64,000 nucleotides of DNA from Rhodosorus marinus (Eukaryota; Rhodophyta; Stylonematophyceae; Stylonematales; Stylonemataceae), in NCBI GenBank assembly GCA_029953675.1, contig JAMWBK010000004.1, positions 1,240,001 to 1,304,000 of the forward strand. Reading direction: 5' to 3'. This document shows, in pieces, positions 23,634-34,899 of the stretch (the stretch's first letter is position 1; each line of letters opens with the position of its first letter). Under the pieces are notes generated by a model. That model saw nothing but the letters and a program-made list of their open reading frames with translations, was not told where the DNA came from and searched no databases. Made by a program: the position numbers and the translations under genes.

Positions 23634-23878
23634 GAACACCGGGGACGGGGGGAATCCCTCGCTGTCGAACCGTCAATAGGCTGGCGAGAGTGATGTAGTC
23701 TTGAAATAGAAGGACCACCGTTCCGAATTGGTCACATGACTGACGCCGACCACCAGCCCTTCGGCTCTACGATTATGGAGCTTATAGTATTATTTACAAA
23801 CGACACGTGCAAGTTTGCTACGACGAAAAATAGACGGACCCTCCTATCCCATTCCTGCGAACACAGTACGTCAAATCC

Positions 23879-24455
23879 CTAGACCTCCAGAATCATCCGC
23901 GGCTCCAAATTGTGGTTGCAGAGGGGACACCTAGGACGCTTCTTCAACCATGACGTTATACATCTGAACGGAGCCGAAGAGGGGGGAACACGGGAAGTCT
24001 CTCGTCAGATCCAAGGTCAATCTAGAAAGGCGAGCGGAAAAGTACGAGCTTGCTTACGTCGAGTGGAACTCATGCGCACACGGCAACAACCGGATAAGAT
24101 CGCCGTCCACAATCTCGTCGAGGCATACTACGCAGGCGTTCTCTCCTCCGTGAATAGCTCTTGGTGAGCAGCACTCTTCATAGGCCCCTTCCTCGTCCAT
24201 TGCCAGGTAGACCATCTCCGGAGCTAAAAAATCTAGTTCAACTTTGTTCATATTGGTCCCATTCGTCGAAAGAATGCTTTCACTATTTTCGGATAGACCT
24301 CCTTCGAGCCCTCTTCGTCGACGGCTTCCGCGATCCCTTCGTCGTATTCTCTTCTGCCTCCCCATCCATCCAAATAAACACCCGTAAAAGACAATTCCCA
24401 GCAAAACCAAAGCTATCACAGCGAACGCAATAAACACAATCCCAGTCACAGACAT
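23879..24455 (-). CDS. Membrane-anchored RING-H2 E3 ligase (ATL-like)
   Basis: Two exons (24455-24058 and 23963-23879) give 160 aa. A single N-terminal transmembrane helix (VFIAFAVIALVLLGIVFYGC) is followed by a strongly basic stretch and then an acidic linker. The C-terminal RING-H2 finger has the spacing Cys-VV-Cys, LLPCAHEFH, Cys-ITSWL and CPLC, giving C3H2C3 ligands across the splice site. This layout resembles plant ATL-type ubiquitin ligases that recruit E2 enzymes at membranes. Target and compartment are unknown. The gene converges on the phosphoribosyltransferase gene, with 245 bp between their stops. Confidence 0.88.
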
Positions 24456-24633
24456 TTTCTGCGTTCCTATCCAGTTCCAGTGAACTGCTGCAGCAGCACT
24501 ATAACCTCTCCCCTATTCTCCAGTTCCTCCCTTCTATAAAAATTCCCATACTCCAAACCCTCCTCTTAAATGCCCTCCCCCTCCCCACCCGAAAAACTCT
24601 ATTCACCAACCCCCATTCACCAGTCCAACCCAC

Positions 24634-24662
<29 letters not shown>
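24634..24662. repeat. CA microsatellite
   Basis: Uninterrupted CA dinucleotide run of about 28 bp upstream of the RING-H2 gene. Confidence 0.95.
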
Positions 24663-24664
<2 letters not shown>

Positions 24665-26681
24665 ATCCAGTCGCAGCCCAATATTATGCAGCCCTATCCT
24701 TACCTCTCCTCCCACCCCAATCCTTCAAAACCTCGCTGCACTCAATACCCACAGAAGATTAAAAAAAAAAACAACCACAAAAAATAAATCATCCGAACCG
24801 CTTTCGTCATATTTGCCAATGTCCTCCTCACGCACTCCCCCGCCACCAGTTTTTTCCGGTACCTCTACCAACATTATCCATTTTAGAAGAGGCAGCCCAG
24901 GTCCCGTACCAATCATTAAAAAACACAGTACTCACAAGCCCGCACCCCCCCGCTCTCATTTCTGCGGCACAAAACCCTACCATCCTAATAATTCCCAATT
25001 TTCAACCCTTGAGTTTAGTCTCACTAAAATTAATAAGGGCCCCTAACACCTTTCAAATTTACTTAGTTTTACCCCCCCCCCTCCGGCCCCTTCGAAAATT
25101 ATCACCAGAAGGGGGGGAAAGGGTGTAATTTTCTTACTAAAACTAATCAGGATAGGCTCTCCACAAACATTTGTGAGAAAGATGTACACTTGGAAAATAA
25201 AAATAAAACACATTCAATCTGTTTAAATGTTTGATCCAATGAAAGAAAAGGAACTTGATCTTTTCGTGTATGTTCGTGAATAGGGTTAAAAATATTGGTG
25301 TAAGCATAGTATTGAAAAATGAAGAAATTAAATCAGTTGCGGTTTTGGGGGGGGATTCAATAGGTGCAGTTTTTTAGGGACAATTTGATTTCGTGGTCTA
25401 TCCCGAGGAGCTTCTTTTTCGAGCCGGTTTGCCAGCTCTTGAGCACTAAACTTTCACCGTGAAATAGGTTTCTTGTTTACGAATAAGATACAAGTGCAAA
25501 ATTTTTGGGTTCGACGAGGGTGGTTGCGTGGATGGGCTTTGGAAGGTTGAAGAAAAATAAATAAATAGTAATGGTCGATTATGGCGATCGATCTAAACTG
25601 AGGCGCCGCTTGGCTCCCCGTCTTTCCCCGGCCCTTCTTCCCAACTAATCGGCTTCTGAGGAAAAACGAATCAAATTCTTGACTAGAGACGGCGTGACCC
25701 ATCATGCTCGTGGTCAATAAAACGCAGGATCTACCAAATTTAGAATGGATGGTCATGTTTTAGAGAATATCGCAATACGCCGGGGAGCCTCTCTCCTCGA
25801 ATGGCCTACCAGTGGTGTTTCGTGGTCCATCTCCCAGTTGTTGTCGCCGTGACTAGAAAACTAAGTATCGCTTCCTATGAAAATTATTTGAAGATCCTGG
25901 TGGTTGCCCTTGAACAGATCGTTTCACAGTACTTCTTTTATCAATATGTTTACGCTTGAACTTGATTAGCGGGTATTCATTGGTTAATCGTAATCCGATG
26001 CACTGTAATCACCGTAAGCAAGTACGATTCTGAAATCAAAATGTGAAAAAAATTTGATTTCTAGTGTCAGCATTCATTGAATTTCCGTTAAAATACTCGT
26101 CCATGTACCGACAACGGAAATGGAAGCTCCCCGTGGATTTTTTCCAAGGCATATGCATTGTAAAATATATGTTTTTTTAGGTTTCTCCGGTTAATAAAGG
26201 ATTTCATCAGGGTGAATAAGGTTTTTGCGTTGGGATGCTGGGAGAGAAGGTACGGATGGGCTCTTGCCAAAACGGCAAGCCCTGAGTAAGATTTTTACTG
26301 GATGGAAGATAACCAATGGGGCCCAAAAGTGATGCGCCTTTGAAATAATGCTCTGGGGACGACGGAACGGGAAACAAGGCCGTCTCCACTCCACTCCCCT
26401 CCGCTCCTCCTTCTCCCCTTCCACGAAAATGGCGGTATTCCATGTAGCTTTCCTGTTCAGAACCGGCGACGAGATTTTGGAGGGGAGTCTCGTGGGATTC
26501 GCGAGTGTGTCCCAGGTTCTCCTTTTTGTTTCGGTTGACATTCGATCTTCTGCGGATGTGGAACGGACGAGGGAGGGATTGCCGGAGAAGTACGCCCAAG
26601 ATTTGATCCAACGACGTTGCCCACGAAGAGCGCTATGCTACCAGCGCTTGTCCTCGTGGATATCTTCCCTATCGTCCTTGT

Positions 26682-27092
26682 CTACTCCACCACTTGAACC
26701 AGAGCCTCTGAGAGGAGACCACTGCAAGATTAATCATGATACAGAAATATCTCCCTCATGCAAGGAATCAACAGCAAACAGCAGATTTATATCGATTCGA
26801 TTCCAGAGCTTTAGAAGTTGTAGCGGGCTGTGCTCACTCATTACAACGTTGTTGGCACAGAACTGGCGGAACTTGAATTATGCGGTTGGGCTGGAAAGTA
26901 CTCTTTTGCACCCATGGACAACCATACGATTGAAAAACTCAGCTTCGGGGTGCTGACTAATAGGAATCTTTGGTTGCGTTGAACAGTAAAGGTTCGGTTA
27001 TTCTTAGCTTCCACACCAGCTAGGACCCGTGTAATGACAACATTACAAAGCAGTTGCGCCTGCTTCCAAAGTCTTGGAGCGAAGAATGGATC
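26682..27092 (-). CDS. Possible minus-strand gene fragment, unknown
   Basis: A minus frame opens right after an acceptor-like CACTATAG at 27093 and reads 83 codons (for example LWKQAQLLCNVVITRVLAG and LSFSIVWLSMG) to a stop at 26841. A GTAATG donor at 26844 and an acceptor ATCTTGCAG at 26722 could join it to a short last exon ending at 26682. Reading that exon in another phase gives a charged tail (DKDDREDIHEDKRW). No start exon and no family found. It may be real or chance. Confidence 0.22.
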
Positions 27093-27592
27093 CTATAGTG
27101 AGAGGTCCTCGCTTCCTATCGGGCACACCAGCTTTGCTAAGGATGAGTGGAAGTCCTCAAGCAAGGAAAAACAGCTATAGGAGCAAGGGAACGGTGGTAA
27201 ACCCCCCCCCAAAAAAGCTCCCCCGGCCGGGCCAACATGAAACACACCTGGAGCGGCGGGTAATCGGGCATTGCATTATTCTATCTGCTTTTGCATATAT
27301 GCCTCGGGTACGCTTTCGCATCCGTAAAGCTCTACCGGTAACCTCAGACTAAAAGAGGTACGAAAAACTCATCAACAACCATCCAGCCAAAACCCGACAC
27401 TTGATCCTCTATCCGTGTAAAACCGGCTGACGGTCCTCACACAAGGGATATAAGCGCGAGCGCAGATGCACGCCATATCCTGTCTGTCTATCCATGAATC
27501 AACCGGAGCCAATCTTGACGCAGGATCCGCCACTGGGAAGCTTAAACTGCAGTCTGTACATCGACCTCGCAGTTCCACTTACTCTTCATTCC

Positions 27593-28743
27593 TCATCCAC
27601 CAGTCTTCGATTTCTCAGGGCCGAAAGTGTCGGCTTCTGGCCGTGCGAGCAAGTAAAAGCACGGTCCCAGGAAAGGTATTGTCATGATGAGCGCTACTGT
27701 CAAGTAGTCCTGTGGATCACCAGTGAACATTCGCCTTCTTCGCATGTCCTCCACCAAAGGATCGATGAACGCAAGCCACAGTACGACAAAATCAATGCTC
27801 GAGAGGTGAACCAAAGGATCAATGCGGAATTGGTTCGCATAGTCCATCCTGTGAGCCAATCCAAAGAGCGGGGGGCACCTCGGGCTTTCAGATGGCCAGA
27901 AACAACTGCAAACCAGCTCTTCTTAAGGGGTAACTCCGTAGTTGAGGAAGTACTCACCATCTAGCGATGAAAATGAAGTCTACCATTTCCATCCTCCCAT
28001 CAAAGAGCCCGAACGCATTGGCGTAGAGCCCAACGCCGGCTGCGGTCAACGATGCAGCGATCCAGCGATTTTCCATGAACGATTCTTTTCCCTAAACCAT
28101 GCGAAATTCTTGAGTTGCTTAGTCCAACGCTGTTCAGTCGTTTTCAGGTAGCGAAGAGTGATCTTCAACCTTGGTAAAGTCGGGGTCAGGTTGAGTCGCG
28201 TAGTTACGGAGGCCCAAGTACGGGAGCAAAGCGCCCGGTCCAATCGCAGTCGCCAGAGCAAGGAACACGCTGGTGGGCCACTTTTGAATTCTCCACGCTG
28301 GAAGGAGCGTCGCAGCGTAGAGGAGTACGTAGCTGGGTATGAAAAGAAAGATCGCAAAGTAGATCGGGTTCAGGTCCGGTAGCAGTGGATTCCTAAGAGA
28401 AACCAGATCGAAAGCAGAACGTTAGAGCAAGGTCTTCGGGGGACCCGCATGGACGGCCATGCCATCACATCAAGTTGGATGCATGTGTGCGGTCCTACTT
28501 GAGAAGTTCTTCAACCACTGGCGAGGTGTCCTGCAAACTGGACGGTTTGAAGAACGCAGCGTACGAGACAAGCGAGCCCCAGGTACCAAGAGCGATCACC
28601 TTTCGAGCGATTCCAGGGGACCTGGAATCGTCATCGGCCTGGGCCTTACAAATGATCCTCTTCCGATGGCCAAGGCCTCGATCACCCGGAGCCAGACGAA
28701 CAAGGCTGTTCAAGTTTGCACCAGAGCAGAATCCTAAGTACAT
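27593..28743 (-). CDS. Cyanobacterial-type conserved membrane protein, plastid-targeted
   Basis: Four exons (28743-28499, 28392-28170, 28091-27958 and 27848-27593) give 285 aa. The first about 45 residues are basic and serine-containing with few acidic residues, like a chloroplast transit peptide, and no signal peptide precedes them. About five hydrophobic helices follow: YFAIFLFIPSYVLLYAATLL, VFLALATAIGPGALLPYLGL, ASLTAAGVGLYANAFGLFDG, IDFVVLWLAFIDPL and YLTVALIMTIPFLGPCFYLL. The order and the MEDMRRR-like loop (LVEDMRRRRMF) match a conserved cyanobacterial protein family that I remember also from plant plastids. Its function is not known to me. It is one of the clearest signs of a plastid in this genome. 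Confidence 0.82.
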
Positions 28744-29509
28744 TCTTCTTCCAGCTAACTGTTACACCAATTACCTCGTAGAGCAGCGGTTCGACAGAAG
28801 AAAAGAAAGCCTTACCAGCTACCTTCCCCAACCGCTCGTTTCTGCCGTCGACGGCAAATCGGTCTGCTTTTCAACCACGACCCGCGGGGATCGGCTCGTC
28901 CGCAGAAAAAAGTTTCAGTGGGGACAGGGACAGAAAGCGGAAGCCACGATGCTCGCATTACCAGCGCAGATAGTGGTCAAGGACGGAGGAGGGAGAGGCC
29001 TCGCTTTTCGGGGATACTATGCCCTGCACTCCTGAAGATCGAATGGAATTTGGGTATGCATTCCGTGAATACGGTGATGGTTTGCATTCCGGTCCGCAAG
29101 CCCGCACGGGGAACAAGGCTTTCATGTGGTGAATAAACTGATTTCATTTGACTTAGTACCTAGTTACGCGCGTCCCTAAGCTAAAAAGACGATTAGCAAA
29201 CAATCGGGAACAAAATGAAACACGACGACAATCATGCGAGTCTGTTGACTCGCCCCTGGCTCCCTCGGCGCCGAGATGGGAACGGAGCCAAACGGAGCAG
29301 CACGGAGCCGGTCAGGACGAAGAAATGGGCCCGACGTACGTTCCTCCAGTTGAGCAGTAACAGGTTGCTTCTCATCGTCTTCGATTGAAGCTACAGTTTG
29401 GTCCCATCCCATTTCTCGTTTTCTCCTCCTGCTCGTTCGCCTCACCCCGGTCCGGGTTACGGGAAGAACCGATTCGACGGGCCTACGAAGGCTATCCGAC
29501 AGTGCCACC
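28744..29509. other. Interval between plastid protein gene and G3BP-like gene
   Basis: Contains the promoter of the minus-strand plastid gene and the 3' flank of the G3BP-like gene. Open frames on both strands have no recognisable content. Confidence 0.5.
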
Positions 29510-31535
29510 TCAACCTCCCTTGGTATGCTCGACGGTAGTTTGTGCATGGACTTGACGATGGCCATTTACGTGCTCCCTCTTTCCGTCTCGCCTGCTTTTC
29601 CTATTGTCGTCTCGACGTTCTCCAGCTGAATCGTACTTGCCTCTCCCGGAGGATGAACGTCCTCGACCTGACGGTGGGCATCATGATCAAGGAACAGACT
29701 CTCGTTCAACGAGACATCAGCGCGATAGCGATTGCGGAAGCGTCCAGGACGACTGCCCTACCTGATGCCCTGCTGGCATTCGCCGCGTTCGCAGAATTCT
29801 CTGTGCTCCGCGTCGCTGCTCCCTTCGGCGGTGGACGTCGGACTTGGACTCTGACCTTCTTCAAAATCTCGCTACAGCCAGCGGGAGCTGCGTCTTTCCA
29901 CGACTCCAGTGCCTTCATCACAGAGGTTTCCGAGTCAAAGTCTACGAAAGCGTATCCTCTGGATAGCCTGAGATCGACGTTCTCCACGTGTCCGTATTGG
30001 CTGAACTCATCACGCAGAATCGCAGAAAGCTCGGCTGCCTTCACTGTGCGAGAATTTGGCATCTGGCTCACGTAAATCCCGGGTAGCGCAGGACTCTCCG
30101 GTTCACCTTGTTTTCGTTCAGTCGAATCGCACAAACAGAACAACCAAAACAGCTTGCTGAGCGATACTACCGCGTCGGTGAACATTTCGGAGCACCGCGT
30201 GTCTGAGAGGCTGCTTACCTTGAGCTTTCTGGCCCGATGAAGCTCTCGAAGCTTTCTTTACGGAATCGAGTGAATCGCGAGGCTGCTCAACGGGGACGCT
30301 TGGTACACCGTTTGCTGGCTTTGAATGGTTGATGCTGGAGACGATAGACGCGTAGGATATCTTCTCCGGAGATATCAAATCCTTCAGAGGCGTGCTTTCC
30401 GCAGCCTGGTCCTCTACGTGCGCTACTGTTGGATCACCTACTTCAGTACACGCAGACAGGTCCTCCTGAGGAAGAGGAAATCATTGACTTCGTGTGTCAG
30501 AGAATATGTAACTCCCTTGTCCCAGGAGGGGTCGAAACGTTGCAATCTTCTTTGCGTTCACTGTAGGAGGGAGCGGGCTGGGGGGACTTCTCACCGTTAC
30601 GCGCTCAGTGGAGTCTTGCTCTTGCACCGCTTGGGCATCTCTCTGCTCAATAGCCTCTGCGCTGACCGCAACCTGACCCATGACCGGGGCATGCTGTTCG
30701 CTAGCGGCCGCCGGAGGTTCAGCGTTTGAAATCTCCGCGGGAACTTGCCCAGCGACATCAGTGCGATCCGAAACTTGTCCTGAGACGTGTTCGGCAGGGA
30801 TTCCCGTAGCAGTTTCCTGTACTTGTGTCGCAGGGCCAGAAACTTCACTCCCATCAACAGGAGCTGCATCTGGCTTTTCATCGGTAAACCGGAAGACATC
30901 ATTTCTAACAAACCAGCTGTTGTTGAGGGAGAGAGATTTGCATGCCTGGTGAGCGTGACGAGGGTATCTATGCAACTGCTGACAGAGCTTCTCATGCGAA
31001 TAGTTTTTTGTGGTGGCTTACCCATTTGCCTGAGGGTACAGTAAAAAGGAGTTCACGAAGTTTCGTCCTAGTGACGGGGAAGACTTCTTAAACGCTTTCC
31101 CATAGACCTGCAGCACGAGCGACTCCCCAAGTGACCACTGACTATCAATGGCGGAAAATTCAAAGTTGCACGCCTGCAACTCTCGCTTCGGCTGCTTCTG
31201 AATTTCGACTTCCCCTGCAACAAGAACCCGATTGAAACCATCGGTTAGCGGATCTGAATAGCAAATCAGCCAGCATTTCACAAGAATACATGAATACGAC
31301 TTCAACCGTCCCATCGGTACAGGATCAAGCGACACTTACCCTGCAACACGATAGACTCATCTTCCGGTCCATCGGCGAAGGAGCTGACGCTTTCCGATTT
31401 GTAAAACCGGTACAAGTCATTGGGCCGATTAGAGAGGATCTTATAGTACAAAATCACGAACTGCTTCGCGACATATTCTGCTTCGTACTTTCGATCTCCA
31501 GTAGGACTGTCGTCATCCACCATATTGACGAGCAA
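29510..31535 (-). CDS. G3BP-like protein: NTF2 domain, RRM and RG-rich tail
   Basis: Cytoplasmic RNA-binding protein of the G3BP type; in animals and plants these seed stress granules. Six exons: 31535-31340, 31214-31022, 30916-30595, 30465-30219, 30106-29762 and 29667-29510, 486 aa. The NTF2-like domain occupies about residues 12-150 (YVAKQFVILYYKIL, later SLGESLVLQVYGKAF, NFVNSFLLYPQ and WFVRNDVFRFTDE). A long acidic and alanine/glutamine-rich linker follows, with an EKISYASIVSS segment often seen before the RRM in plant relatives. The RRM, about residues 328-405, has RNP1 RGYAFVDF. The tail is rich in Arg, Gly and Lys. The second ATG (residue 5) is an alternative start. Confidence 0.9.
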
Positions 31536-33299
31536 AGCTTTGTCGAGAAAACGAACTATTCAAAACCCGTCTCACACAAACCCCGAAAAAACTCCAAAGC
31601 CCCACCAAGCTTGTGACTTAATTTTACAAACTGGCCAAGCCCAGTCTGAAGACATCAGCCGCGCGTCAACTAAGAGTCGTACGCGTAATCAACTAGAGTC
31701 TACGAAACTTCCCCATAGTCATTCAGATTATTCCCTCATATACCCACTCTCCCTCCACCTCTCTTCTTCCCAAGCAGAGCTTCTCAAATATCCTGACGAC
31801 GCATAGTAAGCTCGGAGTGTCCGTAGCCTAACTTTTGTCCCATCGTGCGTGGGGATCCATGGTAGTCGTCGATAAGCAGTGGCAGATCACATCGGTTTGA
31901 TTAATATATAAGTCTAACCGGCTTTCAAGTATATTTCAATAGGGAACGGAGCCCTCCCGAAGGCAACTAGGTTTTCGGCGAGAGGCCTAGGCCATAAACC
32001 CCACAGAAGCGGTGGGACAACCGTGCGATGGTCCCTCGAGCTCAAGTAGGAACCACACGAGCATCGTGAAAAAAGGCATGAACATTGATTGTTGATTTGA
32101 AATCCAAAATAGAAGGCCTTCCTTTGCACAACCGTCCAGAGTAAGATTGCTGCTCTTGTCACAGGCGCTGCCGTCCCCTAACTCTAGCCCTGTCCCACAA
32201 TCGCTAGTCCCATTAGGCCGACCGACCACCGTTCCACCTCGTTCCTTCAACATTCCGCAACTTGAAAAATAATAGATTTATCGACCAAGATATTTTCCCC
32301 GTTTTCTCGAAAGTTTAAGACAGTCTGTCCCAACAATTTTTCCATTGCTAGGGAGATCTAACCCTTTGAGGAAAAATCCTGATAGTACCTTCTTATGAGT
32401 TTTTTACTTGATATTAAAGTTTATTTCCGATTCTGTAGAGAAACTGGAAAGGGGGTAGGTGTAGAGACGATGGAAAACGTGAGGTCATAAATGACGTGAA
32501 GAAGTACTTTTTTGCTGGAAGCGAATTGGAGCGTGAAATTTAACGGGTTGGTCTGTGGACGAATTTCTTAGGAAGAACGAGGGTTGACAGTCCGTAGGAG
32601 GTTGTTGCCCTTTGTGCGCGGTGTTCGGATACCACGAGCGTGAAGAAGGAGGATCTTAGGCTAGCTTTTTGTCGTTGTATTCGATGCAGAGCAGAGCGCG
32701 TATTAAATGGATTCTGTATTTTGAAAGGAGACAAGTGAGGTTTGCTATGCTGCCCGGTCAACTCAAAAAAGTGGACACGTGTGTGGCAAGTCCCCAACCT
32801 TGGCACCGAGGTCCTGTTCAGACTTGTCAGTATCGTACGACTTGGATATTCTTATGCGGTTTGATTCAAAAGCCAGCCATTCTCTACCCCGTGTCTGAAC
32901 GCGTAGGAGCCGGTTTCATTAGTCCCGAAAGGAGATCGTTGGTGGAAACCCGCAAATTTACTGGAATCCCTTGAGCGATCTCCTTTTTGTATTCGGGGGA
33001 GTTTGCTCTTCCCCCCGCAGCCATTAGATATAGGAGGTCAGATCGTGTTCTGTCTAGAATACCGAGCATGAAACTACCACGTTAGCATGATCAATTCCAA
33101 CACAGTGACTGACTGGCTCGATGGGGTCAGACTGGCGCATTGCGCACTGCTGCGTCAGGCACTGTCAGAAACCGTTTCTGACTGGCACATCAAATCGATA
33201 CCATTTGGTCGGATCGATTGGAACTGAAAGAGTACAGGCAACTTGAGGTCGACAAAGAATTGGGTTGCTGCCTTTTGTAACGATAGTCTTCGAGCCAAG
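31536..33299. other. Interval upstream of G3BP-like and GLP/DUF402 genes
   Basis: About 1.76 kb between two divergent genes. A minus frame 32253-31990 encodes 88 residues with one hydrophobic stretch (MFMPFFTMLVWFLLELEG) but has no other support. No RNA gene or repeat recognised. Confidence 0.5.
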
Positions 33300-34073
33300 A
33301 TGATCGCTTTTACTTCGGGGTTAGCGAGTTTGCCGAGGACGGTGCTAAGGACAGCTGTTCGCCACCGCAGTAGGCACTTCGGGGTGCGCATGAATTCATC
33401 ACAGGAGAATGATCCTGTGCAATGGGGTGCGATTGCTGCGTCTGCTGTTGCCACTCCGGTGACTGTCTGGAGTGAGTATACTCTGGCCACGACTGGAAGG
33501 GGACTTCCAGATCAGTATGGGCTCATTGAGGGGTTGTCTTACCTCGTCATCGTGGGGCTCGTGGGCTGGTCGATCTTTACCAAGGTGAGAACACGCAAGT
33601 ACATTGTCGTGAAGCGGGATCATCTTGGAGCGGAGGTACTTTCCTATGACGGACAATGGATTGATCTCGTCAAGGATAAACGAGTTACCGTTCGGGCAGT
33701 CTTTAAGCCGAAATCAGTGCAGTTAACAGAAAAGGTCGGAATCTTCCGAGGGGACACTTTGACGGAGTACTTTTACGGAGATCGATGGTACAATGTGTTC
33801 AGGATAGAATCTACGCCCGATCGAATACTTCGTGGATGGTACTGCAACATCACCCGCCCGGCAATCATATCCGACGACAGAGTGGAATCCGATGACCTCG
33901 CTTTGGACTTGGTTGTCGCTCCGGACGGAGAGTGTACTGTCTTGGACAAGAAGGAGTTTGAAAGGCTGCCCCTCCCGGGTGATGAAGTATCCTCCGCTCT
34001 AAGTGCTCTCGCTGAGCTCGAATCGCTTGTCGATTGTCGAACTGAATTCTTCAGGGACATTCCACCCAGATAA
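33300..34073 (+). CDS. Same leader exon continuing into a DUF402 domain (unspliced form)
   Basis: If the GTGAGA donor at 33585 is not used, exon 1 reads straight on without a stop to TAA at 34071-34073, giving 257 aa. Residues about 97-240 form a DUF402/FomD-like beta-barrel: KYIVVKRDHLGAEVLSYDG, DRWYNVFRIES, then the hallmark GWYCNITRPA, the acidic pair DDLALDLVVAPDGE and VLDKKEFE. These conserved Tyr, Asn and Asp residues are those that characterise the family (phosphohydrolase-like in FomD and Ntdp, where Asp residues bind metal). All are present, so the domain looks functional. Either the two products share a leader and one membrane module by alternative processing, or a DUF402 gene has its own, unseen start. 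The frame upstream to 33243 begins with TTG and is not used. Confidence 0.7.
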   Translation: MIAFTSGLASLPRTVLRTAVRHRSRHFGVRMNSSQENDPVQWGAIAASAVATPVTVWSEYTLATTGRGLPDQYGLIEGLSYLVIVGLVGWSIFTKVRTRKYIVVKRDHLGAEVLSYDGQWIDLVKDKRVTVRAVFKPKSVQLTEKVGIFRGDTLTEYFYGDRWYNVFRIESTPDRILRGWYCNITRPAIISDDRVESDDLALDLVVAPDGECTVLDKKEFERLPLPGDEVSSALSALAELESLVDCRTEFFRDIPPR

Positions 34074-34274
34074 TGCTAACCACACGACTCTCTCGAAATT
34101 CTCCTTCCCAAATCCAAAAAAAACACCAATCGACTGAAAATTCTGCTGCAGGTCAAGACGGGCTCCGGACTTCCGCAGGGTCCGTTCGCGCTCCTAGGAG
34201 CTTGCGAAGGCATCTCGTACCTGCTCATTGTGTCCGGCATAGGAGCGTACATATACCAAGCCGCGGCAAACTAG
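33300..34274 (+). CDS. Plastid GLP-repeat membrane protein, spliced form
   Basis: Exon 1 (33300-33584) and exon 2 (34152-34274), both phase 0, give 135 aa. A basic leader (ASLPRTVLRTAVRHRSRHFG) resembles a transit peptide. Two homologous membrane modules follow: TTGRGLPDQYGLIEGLSYL with a hydrophobic run in exon 1, and KTGSGLPQGPFALLGACEG then ISYLLIVSGIGAYIYQ in exon 2. As I remember it, plant and green-algal plastid homologues have exactly this tandem arrangement in one chain. The donor is AAG/GTGAGA and the acceptor CTGCAG/GTC. The 567-bp intron is unusually long for this genome and encodes a DUF402 domain in frame with exon 1 (see next entry). Function of the family is unknown to me. Confidence 0.8.
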
Positions 34275-34899
34275 GAAGGTAGTCAAAGCTGAATCACTCG
34301 GACCTGGAGATCGCTGCTGTCGAAAACAGCATCAAATCAATTGACTGCTTCCATGAAATCTAAGAATTGTGCCATCTCCGACCTTGCCGCGAGGGGACCC
34401 ATTCCTCTCTTGCCACTAAACGCAGACGCAATGGTTCAGCCCTGCAGGAGACTCGGAAATCTATATAGATATAAAACGTGTCATTTGAGGAATGAAGTTG
34501 ATACCTTATTTTCATTTCTATCCACGCTCGTGCAAACGAGCTATCGGATATCTCCGCTCCCGGTCAGTGTTTCTTGCTAGGTTGGGGTAGGATTTTGGAA
34601 TTGTCCCACTTCAGATGTGCCCGGCTGAAGTAGGTACTTGCTACGATGAAAACCTTTCGCGGTTAGATAGATCCATCTGGATAGTACCCATGGCCAGGGC
34701 TGCAACAGCCTCTGGGCAATGGCGTCAATGCTGCGGAGATCTTTTCAGCAGCGAGGTTTCCTGGAGATATTTCGTTTTTCTTTACACTAGACCAGCTGTC
34801 TCCTGAGAATTAGGCTACAGTACAATTGTCGCTCGTTGTGCGATCCTTCCGCAAGCAGCAGGAAGGTGGAACTGCCGAAACTGAAGTACAAGCCATGGA
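34275..34899. other. Convergent 3' flanks of GLP/DUF402 gene and SUB1
   Basis: 625 bp between converging stop codons. Short open frames (34341-34580, 34615-34806) show nothing recognisable. Confidence 0.5.

Larger units (their letters stand above)
24456..27592. other. Gene-poor interval, 3.1 kb
   Basis: Contains the RING gene promoter, a CA microsatellite at about 24634-24662, pyrimidine-rich and AT-rich DNA, and a C/G homopolymer patch near 25070-25110. One minus-strand candidate gene lies at about 26682-27092 and is listed separately. The 202-codon plus frame 26348-26956 has no recognised domain. Confidence 0.5.

Noticed and set aside
33243-33299. Extended start of the GLP/DUF402 frame
   Set aside because: The frame begins with TTG, and the first ATG in frame is 33300, followed by a leader-like sequence.
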